Source: a virus
Virus record (IMG/VR): IMGVR_UViG_3300028920_000001
Location: 362,961-426,960 of that record
Direction: 5' to 3' (one strand)
DNA: 64,000 nt
This document shows, piece by piece, positions 37,301 through 47,600 of the stretch (the stretch's first letter is position 1; each line of letters begins with the position of its first letter). The notes under the pieces are model-generated. The model searched no databases. It was given only the letters and a program-made list of their open reading frames with translations, and had not been told where the DNA came from. A program made the translations under genes and the position numbers.

Positions 37301-40082
37301 TGTTCAAGGTAACGTAACTGAGAATTATCCTGCTGGCACTGTTATTGAAGTAGATGATGATCCATATTATGTCGTAGGTTCTACTTATGATACAGATTTC
37401 AATAAAACTAGAGTCGTTATTGCTGGTTCATTTAGTCAAAATTATATTATTCCGGTAACTGCAAGATCAACAAGTCCTATTATATTACCAGCTTTAGGTT
37501 TTTCTACATCTAAGTCTGCTCATCTTGATTATCCTGTTACATTAGTAAAGATGGGTATCACCTTAAGAAAAATTTTGATTAGGGATGTTGATTATTCTAT
37601 TTCTGATGGTGGTACTATCCGATTAACAGAAAATCTCGCTTTTGGTGATGTTCTTTATATCATGTATGTCGGACGGGAGGATTTACCCGCAGAGACTGTC
37701 TTAGATTTAAATTATGCTTTCTACATAGCACCTGCTGAATGGAATAGATTACCAGGTCAAAAATTATATTCTACCTATAATTTATATGCTCCTGATACGT
37801 TTTTCTATCGAGTTGAGACTGTCGATTCATTTTTACCTGAAGCTAATGACTATGTACGTTCTTCAGCTTCTACTGGAGCATCCGGGCCTAATATTTCAGA
37901 TGCATTTTCTAGTTCAACTAAAGATGCAGGTACTGGTAGTCCTTGGTATAACGAGCAACATTTAGCTAATTTAGATACCGTAATGATCAGATTGTTGAAA
38001 TACTACAATGACTTAATTAATATTTATGAGGATATTCTTTCTAATCTAGATGGGCGCATTGTGGGTGGAAATAATGGTAGATTCAGATTTGATGGTAATT
38101 CCCATTTCCGCAAAAGTTATGAAGCAATTAGGAATGATATTGATGACAAATATGTATTTCGTAGTAATTATGAATTAATTGATTTTTGGAAATATGAAGA
38201 AATTCCAGAATATTTAATTATGGCAGTACCAAGTTCTATTTCGAGACTATTCTCGACTTTATTTAATGCTGGAGCATATATTATTGGAGACAGGACAGGT
38301 ACTGATTATTACGAAGAAGTTATTGGTTCATATGGAATTGAAAATTTAAGAGCTGTTGGTACTTCACAAAATGCAAAAGCAAATCATTTCTTCACATCAG
38401 GTGCAGCTGGGATTTCTACTAGTATAGAACTCACTCCTCAAAATGGAGATCCGATTAACTTATTACCAGCGTTTTCAAGTAGTGATAATGAAGTAGATAT
38501 TTATACTTATGACGGAGTTTTAGTTGATACATATACCGTTAATTCAGTAAGTGGTACCACTCTTGTTTTAGATGCCGCACCTCCTCTTGATAAAGGAAGT
38601 GTGTTATTGAAGGATCCAATAGGCACATATGAACCTGGTGCTGATTTTGAGGTAAACCTCGAGACAGGTCAAATTATCAATCATAATAGAGATGATGGTG
38701 GAGATACTTCATTATTACTCGGGGATCAGATTATAGTTTCTCCTTTATTAATTAATGACCCTGGTTTGGATCCAAAACGGATTCCTGTGTTGGATGGCTT
38801 AGAGGCTAACGACAGTGGGAGAATTCCGGAACCTAGGCTGAAAAGGAAAGCTGAATTTAATGCAATTAATGATGAATTAACTACTTTTAGTAATTATCTT
38901 TCATTCGGAACAGTAGCTGCAGACAAAATTACTGTTACTGGTTCCAATATTGGTTCGTTATTTAATGTTGGGGATATCATTAGATGGTTGGATGGCCCTA
39001 ATGCTGGATTTCAAAGGAGAATTATAAATACTCCTGTGGCTGACAGCTTTGTGTTAAATGTAGCGCTTCCATTTGTTGATTCAACGGGAAGTACATTTCA
39101 AGTCGGGTCTGCACTAGTTACTGTATTCGGGAATCAGCTTACTGGCAATAATATTGGGAACAATTTTGCAGTTGCTAATAAACTGGAATTCATGAATGGC
39201 CCTAATATTCATCTTGAATTAACAGTATCTACGATTGTCGATTCTGAAAACATAATTGTTACTGCATCAGGAGGATCACTAATTGATGATCCCACAGCCA
39301 GAGAAATAGGATTTCAGATTGAATGGGCCGTTAGTAATGGCCGTACCCCAATAGTAGAAACTACTACTTCTATCGTAGCTAGAGAGATTGGATTATTATC
39401 TGGTAATGCAGATATCTCTCCATCCACATCTTTAGCTCAAATAAGCACAATAAATTCGGAATTAATCAGTGCAGATTTGATAATTACTTCTTATGGGGAA
39501 GTGATTGTTTCAGGTACTGGAACAGTTACATCTACTGTTCTAACTGATGCTACCGCTGATTTTACTTTAGCCGGCGTAAATTCTTCTTCTTTAGTTTACA
39601 TCCCATCTGGGAGCAATCTTGGGTTGTATCGGGTTTATTCGGTTACTGCTACTACTATTACGATTGTGTCCAGTGATCCATGGACAACCTTCCCTGCACC
39701 TGGTACAGTTGACTATCAGATAATTCAACCTGAATCCTTTTTAGATTCAGAGCAATTTGGAGTTGTGTCAGAATTTATGCGTGAAACTTTAGATTTTTAT
39801 CTTAATACTATTTCTTGGTATTCTTCAATTTCAATTAATAATACTCTGGCTAGAACTAATGAAATTGTTGCCAGGCAATCTCAGATAACTGATTTTATTG
39901 GAGAAATTGAAAATATACTCATTAGTGGACTTTATGATGTGAGGTACTTATGGATTCAACAGAGAACAAATCGGAGAATTGGGACACTAGCACAAAAACT
40001 GAGCACGGAGGAACAAACACAAGAGAATCTTCAACAAATCAAGTCAGATCAGAAAAAGTTGGTTCTAATGGATCAACTATGA
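34344..40082 (+). CDS. Giant baseplate/virion structural protein, 1912 aa
   Basis: A beta-rich multidomain protein with a helical region near residues 1190-1290 and a coiled-coil C-terminus (about 1810-1912). A module around YKGPTDLNPDFLIA (about 383-425) recurs in the baseplate-J-like protein (YKGPTDSDPDYLIV). Several short VNG or IDGQ beta modules resemble those in the sheath. No enzyme motif is seen. Its place between spike and wedge genes suggests a large wedge or peripheral baseplate component. The stop overlaps the start of a 51-codon gene by ATGA. Confidence 0.65.
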   Translation: MSTFDRSGALLEGIRISSGNNGLTFPPHSVISNSNIFDGIVERTEYAILADSLDPTKFDLEIADPDLIFRWVKNSTGINRFDYSQFSNRFLPLPGGPPTELGEIGNSPRLSVTPPDTNKLIESPIDIYIFNSTSRLVTFNIQYVGADVDFSDPITLAIGIVELSLATGNLNFSNIDIQLYEGKIVSSQSQNFLDRRNATGIIGQLSSSSSEEYYLFLNPKPSSNSWPRVRIDFGPYLTPISVPNEGSLGSPVTGTFTWSLDTGRVRFSDFDVDSNSGKNIYYDGLTQDSIQFTRVSISISGSGGKNDPVFTIPNIGTDDGQIHLDSDASVDAERFVIFAEEIDYDSVSDENHTLSGSDKVSLNSSGVVISSIQVLSQDHTTIYKGPTDLNPDFLIAAGPTSERPKIYRTSTSQIEDSETVAVFYDTVETDRYYWIVVLTEGEPSGTTTGRAYLDIETGDVYMTSRDLRTTSGKSYYYFDSVLEIENGSAVQFFRSGANGSGRPETSDFWIKYKVEDQLIVDNIGPFPFVTVPTVPIVDASLTYTVDGNKGFTGELNAGGDPNTEGLCYFLDLAARQFSFAERRQTEYELQKDASFIKFDNVMLSEDGLLIKIDGQDTTPGTDYSFDPTTGVIEFTTPVGENDPGNRSGILGRVVMPNAFIVDNDTFSISDVGKFLLISTGDNEGLYYIASAGTNSVVVTPDFISAGSVTADIKSRPEVLVDRIWAALNPPYKQFSLSRADSAAGPFTELEKSEFSVQENVAQIGLKTAANPGEVFSITYVALITDDNGATYTEENRTERALFKIRQETAISTVGSNKVAFNPNGKTVSTDRQIDCYVNGIVLDPDEGEFSFTPPGTLTLDRKIEDQTVIVNYWVEEASGGETSFNLQADQIKLDRPEINESEQTATFNGDQTNYITNGSVFFIELVEILVVSSVSYNSLDDVTVVTFETKPTISTTGSDILVSQPVTLEEETYNVDIIPEGTNVLSVQGNVTENYPAGTVIEVDDDPYYVVGSTYDTDFNKTRVVIAGSFSQNYIIPVTARSTSPIILPALGFSTSKSAHLDYPVTLVKMGITLRKILIRDVDYSISDGGTIRLTENLAFGDVLYIMYVGREDLPAETVLDLNYAFYIAPAEWNRLPGQKLYSTYNLYAPDTFFYRVETVDSFLPEANDYVRSSASTGASGPNISDAFSSSTKDAGTGSPWYNEQHLANLDTVMIRLLKYYNDLINIYEDILSNLDGRIVGGNNGRFRFDGNSHFRKSYEAIRNDIDDKYVFRSNYELIDFWKYEEIPEYLIMAVPSSISRLFSTLFNAGAYIIGDRTGTDYYEEVIGSYGIENLRAVGTSQNAKANHFFTSGAAGISTSIELTPQNGDPINLLPAFSSSDNEVDIYTYDGVLVDTYTVNSVSGTTLVLDAAPPLDKGSVLLKDPIGTYEPGADFEVNLETGQIINHNRDDGGDTSLLLGDQIIVSPLLINDPGLDPKRIPVLDGLEANDSGRIPEPRLKRKAEFNAINDELTTFSNYLSFGTVAADKITVTGSNIGSLFNVGDIIRWLDGPNAGFQRRIINTPVADSFVLNVALPFVDSTGSTFQVGSALVTVFGNQLTGNNIGNNFAVANKLEFMNGPNIHLELTVSTIVDSENIIVTASGGSLIDDPTAREIGFQIEWAVSNGRTPIVETTTSIVAREIGLLSGNADISPSTSLAQISTINSELISADLIITSYGEVIVSGTGTVTSTVLTDATADFTLAGVNSSSLVYIPSGSNLGLYRVYSVTATTITIVSSDPWTTFPAPGTVDYQIIQPESFLDSEQFGVVSEFMRETLDFYLNTISWYSSISINNTLARTNEIVARQSQITDFIGEIENILISGLYDVRYLWIQQRTNRRIGTLAQKLSTEEQTQENLQQIKSDQKKLVLMDQL

Positions 40083-40234
40083 ACAGACCGAAGTGGATTC
40101 ATGATCAGGACATTGGGGTCCAGGGATTAAGAGATTCATTAGAATTGATCCAAGGACAGATAATGGAAGTAGTGAAAGAAGAACAGCAGAAGCTACAGAG
40201 ATATCGGAAAGTATTGAAAAGGTTCAAAAAATAA
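40079..40234 (+). CDS. Small helical protein, 51 aa
   Basis: I start this at the ATG at 40079, which overlaps the previous stop as ATGA. A longer reading from 39950 would overlap the previous gene by 133 bases and is unlikely. The product is charged and helical (KEEQQKLQRYRKVLKRFKK end), probably a coiled coil that could pair with the coiled-coil end of the 1912 aa protein. The next gene's GTG follows its stop directly. Confidence 0.55.
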   Translation: MNRPKWIHDQDIGVQGLRDSLELIQGQIMEVVKEEQQKLQRYRKVLKRFKK

Positions 40235-42700
40235 GTGGCTAGTTGGCGTACCATAGAGTTTGAGTTTGATTTACTCAAGCCTTTACGACCTCCATTAGAG
40301 GCCGTTCTTTCTTTTTTGGAAGCTATTGAAGCCATCCTGGAAGCTTTATTAGATCTAATCAAAGTTTTCCTTGCTGATATTTTGAATCCTATTCGTGCTA
40401 TTGTTGCTGCTTTATTAGCTGCACTTCGGGCAATTATAAATCAAATTGCTAGCACCGGATTTTCCATGTTGCTAGTTTATCCTGATTTTAGTCAACCGGA
40501 TTTTGCAGGTGTGTTAAATTCGGTATCGGGTGCATATCCCGGATTTGAATCTAAAGTAATTAATAAATTTTATGATACAAACGATATTTTTAGACCGCAG
40601 TACGGCCCCGGCATGACTGTGGGGATGATTGTTTTATATCTAGGTGCTGATTCACCTGGAGATATTATTTCTCAAATTTTTGCTTTAATCGCGTTATTTA
40701 AACAGCCAATTAAATTTGGGCTTCCGGCTCCTGTTAATGTCAGGGCAGTTCCTATTACTCAAGGAGGAGATGCAGCTACTCAGTTCCGTGCTTTATTTGA
40801 ACCTGGTTTAGAACAAGCAATTCAATTAGAGTGGGATATGCCTACTGGTCCTTCAGGATCTTCAGCTGGAGGATTTGCTGGGCAACTTACTTCTATGTAT
40901 AATTCTTTTACATTTCCGAATTTTATTATTGAACGCACTGGGCCTTTTCCTCCAGATGGTGACGAGCCTCTTGATCCTCGTGGTGAAGTAGTTAAAAGAA
41001 GGATTCAGACTCAGACTTTAGGAAAAACTGTCGAGCTTTCTATCGAGAAATATAATCTTCCTAAACCAAACAATCTTCTACCAATAAGAGAAGAAGATGG
41101 ATCGGTTTTTCGTTATTTTCCAACCAAGTTTGCAATTAGATTTGGGGCGGATGGTGAATCTACGATTAATGAAGACAAAGGTGATACAACTAGTGCATTT
41201 TCATCTACTATTAATTTAGTTAGAGGTCGTTTATCTGGAACTTATCGATACTTAGATGACGATGAGAATTTAGTTGCAGGTAAGACCTATTATTACAGAA
41301 TTCGAGCATTTTTCGGAGATCCCAAACAATACATAACTTGGACTAAGGATGACTTAGAAAATGAGGACTTGGTTGATTTAGTTCAGGATCTTGGTCAATG
41401 GAAGCTCGCTCCTGCTCCTGAATTAACTTTGAGTAAACCTAGTCCAGTAATAAGTGGATTTGTTCCTAGAAAAGCTGAAGAAAAGACTTTTAAGCCTTAT
41501 CAGGATATTTATAATGCAGTTCGAGCTGGACTGCTTCTGAATTTTGAATTACCACCTGCTTTTCCTCAAAGACCTCCTACGGCATTAATTCCTGAGGAAA
41601 TTCCTGAGGCTGGAACTCGAGCTTATGAATTATATCAGCTCAGTCTTCCACCTGAGCAAACTATTTTTAGATCAGAACAAATGACAGGGTGGGGAACGCT
41701 TGGTGTATTAGCTGGGCCGATTTCAGTTCTTAAATCTTCTTCGGATTCTGCTGAATTAATTAATAGTCTGGTTTTTAATGCTGCTGCTCGGAGATTAGCT
41801 AATCGTTCTCTCGAGATTATAGCTAATCAACCATTTCTCGAGGATATGTTAGCTGATAAATGGGATGGTGTTAGAGAAACAGTTAATAATTTAATTGAAA
41901 CTGCTGAAGCAGTAACTTATGATAACGACGGTAATCTTAAACTTGGGGCGGTTTGGAATTTTCCTACAGTTATAGGTGGTATTACAACTCAATCAGCTTA
42001 CGTAATTGATCAATATTTAAATCAAGAAGAAAATTATGCTGGTCCAATTGATGAATATAATGGACCTTTTCCTGTCGTGCCTCCTGGGAGCGAGATTGAT
42101 CGTGGAACTGGAGCAGAACCCCAACCTTTAGTTCCTTCATATGAACGATTTACATTTGTTGGTACTGAAGAAAGGGCTGATCTCGCTGCTTTTCTAAGAA
42201 CAGCTTTAGCATTTGGTGGGGCGGGTGGTTATCTTTCCTGGTATTCGATTACTATAGGAGATTTTTTCCCTGCCTTGATTCCTATGTTGCGTGATTTTGA
42301 GCAGTGGCTTTTAGCACTTTTGAAGGCCATTGAAAGTGCAGTTAAAGAAATTACTGACATAATCGAGAATATTATTAAGAAAATACGAGTATTGATGAGA
42401 TTTGTTGAAATGTTGATTGAGCTTACTAAAATTCTCAACATTCGTTTGGTTGCTAGTTTGCTTACAGTTGGTCCAATCCAAGGCAGTGTTGATACTTTAG
42501 TTCAACAGTTGCAAACATCTGAAGATAAGCCAGGTGATTCTCCTTATGGACTTCATTCTGGGTTGGTTATGACATTTGGTGTTCCAGGGCAAGGTCTGAT
42601 AGCAGCTTTTGATACTTTGATTTATTTGTTGACGTTTGGATCTCAGAAAAATGTTGCCAGTGACGCTGCAGGTTTTGATGTATCAATTACGGCAGGATAA
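40235..42700 (+). CDS. Baseplate/virion structural protein, 821 aa
   Basis: Starts at GTG immediately after the previous stop. Both ends are rich in amphipathic helices (about residues 14-75 and 677-742). The centre has at least one fibronectin-III-like domain, with a PAPVNVRAV start and a closing NLVAGKTYYYRIRAFFGDP pattern near 350. The helices are too charged on one face for certain membrane insertion. No enzyme motif is seen. It is in the wedge gene run, so a baseplate role is inferred. The stop overlaps the next ATG by one base. Confidence 0.6.
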   Translation: MASWRTIEFEFDLLKPLRPPLEAVLSFLEAIEAILEALLDLIKVFLADILNPIRAIVAALLAALRAIINQIASTGFSMLLVYPDFSQPDFAGVLNSVSGAYPGFESKVINKFYDTNDIFRPQYGPGMTVGMIVLYLGADSPGDIISQIFALIALFKQPIKFGLPAPVNVRAVPITQGGDAATQFRALFEPGLEQAIQLEWDMPTGPSGSSAGGFAGQLTSMYNSFTFPNFIIERTGPFPPDGDEPLDPRGEVVKRRIQTQTLGKTVELSIEKYNLPKPNNLLPIREEDGSVFRYFPTKFAIRFGADGESTINEDKGDTTSAFSSTINLVRGRLSGTYRYLDDDENLVAGKTYYYRIRAFFGDPKQYITWTKDDLENEDLVDLVQDLGQWKLAPAPELTLSKPSPVISGFVPRKAEEKTFKPYQDIYNAVRAGLLLNFELPPAFPQRPPTALIPEEIPEAGTRAYELYQLSLPPEQTIFRSEQMTGWGTLGVLAGPISVLKSSSDSAELINSLVFNAAARRLANRSLEIIANQPFLEDMLADKWDGVRETVNNLIETAEAVTYDNDGNLKLGAVWNFPTVIGGITTQSAYVIDQYLNQEENYAGPIDEYNGPFPVVPPGSEIDRGTGAEPQPLVPSYERFTFVGTEERADLAAFLRTALAFGGAGGYLSWYSITIGDFFPALIPMLRDFEQWLLALLKAIESAVKEITDIIENIIKKIRVLMRFVEMLIELTKILNIRLVASLLTVGPIQGSVDTLVQQLQTSEDKPGDSPYGLHSGLVMTFGVPGQGLIAAFDTLIYLLTFGSQKNVASDAAGFDVSITAG

Positions 42701-43407
42701 TGGCGTTTAATTTTTTTGGTACTTTTACTATAGCTCAGTGGGAAGCTTTTAAAGCTTTCACAGCTATACAAGAATATGATTTAATTGCTCGAAAAGACTG
42801 GCTCGAAAAGCAATTAAATAATAACGGAAAGTTTACCACTATCTATGATGGCAATAATCTTCCAGTAAAATTTACGGCTACAGGCTATGCTGGTAAATTG
42901 CTAGAGGCATATCGCATTCTTGGAGGATATCCCGAACGCGAAATGTTATTGAGAACTAGGGATAAACCCGTATTTTTGGTTCGGGATGAAGTCGAAAGAA
43001 GAGATTCAAATGGCACTGTAACTGGAGGATATGGAGAGACTTATTCTAATGGCCGACGTTGGCGCGGTAACATGAGATTTGATAGGGATTTAGGACTATT
43101 CGTTGAAAAGATTAAGGATTGGCAACTCGAATCTATTAAGTTAAAGCGTGAAAAACTGGAATTTAAAATCAAAGCAGCTTTAGATTATTCAGATCAATTA
43201 GAACAAGAAATTGTTAAAATCAATACGGTTATTACTGAACTCGAATTTTGGATTGATTTTGTTGAAGTAAATATGGAATCTAGTGCAACTGATGGGGATG
43301 AATTTGGTCTAAGCATTGGAGAGGTGGCCGAACTGACGAGTGAAAATGCTGGTGATGATATAGCTTCTAAGAATCAGAGGACATTTACCAGAAGTGGGTC
43401 TGTATGA
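42700..43407 (+). CDS. Hypothetical baseplate-region protein, 235 aa
   Basis: A mixed protein with a folded N-terminal half and a coiled coil at about residues 145-185. No family is recognised. It overlaps the previous gene by one base and the next by four, inside the wedge operon, so a minor baseplate or assembly protein is likely. Confidence 0.6.
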   Translation: MAFNFFGTFTIAQWEAFKAFTAIQEYDLIARKDWLEKQLNNNGKFTTIYDGNNLPVKFTATGYAGKLLEAYRILGGYPEREMLLRTRDKPVFLVRDEVERRDSNGTVTGGYGETYSNGRRWRGNMRFDRDLGLFVEKIKDWQLESIKLKREKLEFKIKAALDYSDQLEQEIVKINTVITELEFWIDFVEVNMESSATDGDEFGLSIGEVAELTSENAGDDIASKNQRTFTRSGSV

Positions 43408-44579
43408 GTTACGATTTTGCCACTAATCAGGTTTGTACTCATCAGGTTTTCTTTGAGAAGGTTAATTTAAATAATGTTTCTCATCAGACTGTACAGTTTC
43501 CTTTTACTCCATCTAATTTAAATGATATTGCTGTTTATATAGATAGAGTTAAAGTCCCTAAAACAGGTTTGTATTCTTATGCAGAGCTTCCTCTTTTAAG
43601 TCCAGAACCGTATCGAATTAAGGTTAATCAAAACGATTTGATTTATTTAAGTATTGGTAGTGGTTCCCCTCAATTTTATCAATTAATTCCCGGTTCTAAT
43701 GTTTCTGCCAAAGACTTGGCTCGGCATTTGCAGAAACTTTTCCCAAATTTATATATTTATGTACAAAATAAGCGTGTAATATTTAGATCTAGAGAAAGAG
43801 TAAACAGTAAAGCTTTTCAGTTTCATAATCCTCAATGGACTGATACCACCAGTTCTCTTCCGACTACAGTTAGAACCTTAGCAGCTTATACTACCCTAGG
43901 AATCAATCCAGGTAGAATAGCGGCAGGAAGAAGATTGTTTCCCGGTTGGTCGATTGAAAGAGTTCCTACTTCACCAATTGATACTGATCGGCGTATCAAA
44001 TTCAATGATCCCTTGCCTAATAGTATTCCATTAATTGAAATTAACTATACGACTGACGCAAGAAATTGCAGGCGATGTCATGGATCAAAGATGGAATTCG
44101 ATTATGCAATTTTAAATAATACGTATGAAGAGGTTAGGGATGTTAACTTATTGGCTCAGGAATTTGACAAATTCTTAATTACTAAGATTGGATCTCATTG
44201 GAAATGGCCTTGGCTCGGTTCTGGTTTGGTGGACAGAATTGGAGGTAAAGGCTCAACTGGAGGGATATCTGCTACATCCTTAATTACAGTAGATGTCAAT
44301 CAGGCTTTTAAGACTTATCAGAATATAAAACAACAACAAGAACAGGGATTTCCGCAGGCTCAGGTATCTGATGGCGAATTCCCACTCAAATTGGCTAACC
44401 TGGATGTTCAATCTCTGCCGAATGATCCAACCGTGGCTATTGTTTCCGGCACCATTGTTAGTAGGAGTCGAGTCCCGGTTGAGAATATTAGGGTGGTTGG
44501 AGATCCGAGTCCTTTCATTCTTCAAAATGATCCGGTCTCTCGACTCGCAATTACTACCGGTCTCAGGTTTAGGGGCTAG
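43404..44579 (+). CDS. Baseplate wedge protein, gp25-like C-terminal domain (tentative)
   Basis: A 391 aa protein. The N-terminal 215 residues are beta-rich and of unknown family. From about 221 (NCRRC, a possible metal site) a second domain runs to about residue 375; its GSHWKWPWLGSGL motif (about 262) and following helix-strand pattern resemble the gp25/gpW wedge fold, where a GSR...FG motif is followed by a helix with regularly spaced polar residues. Neighbouring genes (J-like and I-like) support a wedge role, since W-J-I is the usual order. Confidence 0.6.
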   Translation: MSYDFATNQVCTHQVFFEKVNLNNVSHQTVQFPFTPSNLNDIAVYIDRVKVPKTGLYSYAELPLLSPEPYRIKVNQNDLIYLSIGSGSPQFYQLIPGSNVSAKDLARHLQKLFPNLYIYVQNKRVIFRSRERVNSKAFQFHNPQWTDTTSSLPTTVRTLAAYTTLGINPGRIAAGRRLFPGWSIERVPTSPIDTDRRIKFNDPLPNSIPLIEINYTTDARNCRRCHGSKMEFDYAILNNTYEEVRDVNLLAQEFDKFLITKIGSHWKWPWLGSGLVDRIGGKGSTGGISATSLITVDVNQAFKTYQNIKQQQEQGFPQAQVSDGEFPLKLANLDVQSLPNDPTVAIVSGTIVSRSRVPVENIRVVGDPSPFILQNDPVSRLAITTGLRFRG

Positions 44580-44613
44580 TTTTAAGGTTTCAGTTGTCGT
44601 ATAGTGGTATAAT

Positions 44614-47600
44614 ATGGCGACCGCACCTCAAATTAGTCTTCCGGATGGATCTGGTACTACAACCAATCTAAATCTTACTAGTAATTCTTTTGATTTCATT
44701 TTTACAGGAGAAGTTGATTCTAATGTCATTGATATCCAGATCAATATTAATGGAGCAGGGTTTGTTTCTAATCCTAGTTTAATTGAGTTATCTCTTCCTA
44801 ATTTTACTATTCCAAATTTATCCGCTTCCCCAAGCGGTCTGATGCTCGAGAAGGGATTGAATACCATCCAACTTCGGGCTATAGACATAGCTGGCAATGT
44901 AAGCCCAGTTTCTACTATCATTGTTAGAATAATTCCAATTAATCAATTTGAACAAATTTTTCCTGCACCTACAGCTATTCGAATGGAAAGATACGCAGAG
45001 CATATTATTTTAAGTTGGAATTCACTTCAAAATCCAGAAGAGGACTTCGTATTTTCAGGGATTAATTTTAATCCCACTCTAATAGGTTATAATATTTATG
45101 CTTCAACTGAATCTGGAGGTTCGGGATCTGGTTATTTAAGAGTCAATCGAGAAACTATTTCAACTGATTCACCTACTAAGACTACTGAAGAAGAACTTCC
45201 TGCTGATATTGTTAGTATTGAATTCGAAGATCCTACTTCAGAAGCTAACAATCTTCATGATTTGGTTATTGATACTAATATTGTTGATAATATAACTAAT
45301 GAATTAGTTGAGCCTACTTCTTCTAATCAAATTCAGCTCGGGATAGCCCCGAAATATCGAATGAATATCAATATCATTCCTATTCGAGAGATAAAATTAT
45401 ATGAATTCAGGCACAATCGAGATGATGGAGTTGGGAACGGAATCTTAAATTCGGATACATTTTCAATTATTTCTTCCGAAGATCCTCTCTATTATGTAGT
45501 TACTGCTTTATATTATGATAAAGCAAATGGTCAAATTCAAGAAAGTCGTTTCTCGGCAGAAATGTCTGGAGCTCCGTTGCCTCTAGATACCACCATTCGT
45601 GGAATTAGAATTAGAGAGCAAGATATTGTAGCACGAGATTATATTAGAGAAGTTAATGAAGCTCAGCCTACATTATCTTTAATTCCAGGGTCTACAGTTC
45701 GCGAAGTGCATATTGAGCCATTTTCGAATGAAGCTCAAAAAGCGTACTTTTTAATGGATTGGATTCATCGATCCAAGTCATTTGCAGCAATGTTAGCAAT
45801 TGATGATCCTAATCTAACAGGAACTAGTATTGCAGTTTCAAGTTCTAACTACAAACAAAATTTACGAGCGGCTTTGAATTTAAGTAGTGATGCTGCAGTG
45901 CAAGCGTTGATTGATAATTCATTTGATTCATTGGCTCAGAATTTTGGAGAAGAAAGACAAAATCGACGTCCTGCTAAAGTAACTCAAACTTTCTATACTA
46001 CGAGTCCTCCCTCCAAGGACCTAATTATTTCGCAGAACGCTATTGTTGCATCGTCTATCAATAATATAGCTCCTAGGTTTAGAGCCCGAGCTTCATCTGT
46101 ATTCGATTCAGATAACCCGCAGGCTTATTACAATCCAATTAGTCGGCGGTATGAGATTAAAGTACAGATGGTTGCCGAAGACCCGGGAGCCTTTGGTAAT
46201 ATTCCTGCTAATACATTAGATACGATTGTATCAGGTGCTACTGGATTTCAAACTGTAAATGAAGAAGCTGCGCGATTCGGTCGAGATAAACAGAGCAATC
46301 TAGGTTTAGCTGAGGCGGCATCTCGGGTACTTTCTGGACTCGATACAGGAACTGAAGGAGGTTATCTTAGAACAGCTTTAGGGACCCCTGAAGTTTTGGA
46401 AGCTCGAGTTGTTAAATCCGGTGATCCGGATATGATGCGTGACTATGATGATATTAGAGGAAAACATATTGGTGGAAAGGTTGATGTTTGGGTTAAAGGT
46501 ATAACTGAGAGAACTGTATCCGAAACTTTTGCATTCCAATTTGAAGTTGCTAGAAATGTTAGATTTGATGTTATTGATGCAATAAATCTGATTTTCCGGG
46601 CTCGGGATTCTAGATTGAGTGAAAATAATCCGATTGCGGAAATGCTCTACAATCCTTCACAAGGGTTTGGTCTTCGTAATCAGTCTATTAGTCCTACTGA
46701 AGAATACGACCTTACTGGTGTATCCATTATTGATTATCAAACCATTGCTTTAAGTACGTCTATTCCTCAGCCTACTACTTTAGTAGATGATTTTGTGGAA
46801 GGTGACTATCGGTTCCGCAGTAACAATAAATTTATTTCTACTTATCAACCTATTCGACGAATTACTTCAGTTATAGGCGAAACTTCCGGAGCTTTAGATA
46901 CGACAGACGGATTCACTCTTTTTAAGACTGAAGACCCATTATTATATGGGGAAAGTACCCAGGCTAGTGATTATGTAGAAATTAATCAGATTGATGATAT
47001 TCCATCCGGGGATACTGTTGCAGTGAGTAATGAACAGCATGTAATGGTTGGCCAATTTGAGGAGCCATTAAATTCAGTCGGGATCAACATTTTTACAATT
47101 GCGGTTTATAATCAGGATAGAACAATTCAATACAAGGGACCAACTGATTCTGATCCAGATTATTTGATTGTTGGAGGGTCTCAGACTGAGCCAGTTCGTT
47201 TACTTAGATCTACAGATACTAATATTGAAAATGGTGATACTATTTCAGTTGATTACGAGAAAGATGAAAATTTTGTAATTACTTATGTTATTAATGATGT
47301 TCTTCAGCACGTGCAAGATTTATACAGTCAGATGCGACATACAACTGCTGATGTGATTGTTAAGCAAGCAATTGAGAATCCATTATTGACTGAGGCAACA
47401 GTTCAATTATTGGCTAATGCTGAACAAAGCACAACTGATTCCGATATCCGAACAAATGTTACAGTTTTGACTACCAATAAAGGTGTTGGTAATTCTGTTC
47501 GTCAGTCTGATATGGTAGCTGTCATTGATGATTCCAAAGGTGTGGATTTTGTAGTTCAACCGTTCTCGGTTTTTACTTTAAATGATAATGCTCTTAGAAT

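Noticed and set aside
39950-40234. A 94-codon reading of the small gene before the 821 aa protein
   Set aside because: It would overlap the 1912 aa gene by 133 bases; the ATG at 40079 with an ATGA overlap is a far better start.
44608-44613. TATAAT directly before the baseplate-J-like start
   Set aside because: It abuts the ATG and has no -35 at proper spacing; a leaderless promoter inside the operon is possible but unsupported.
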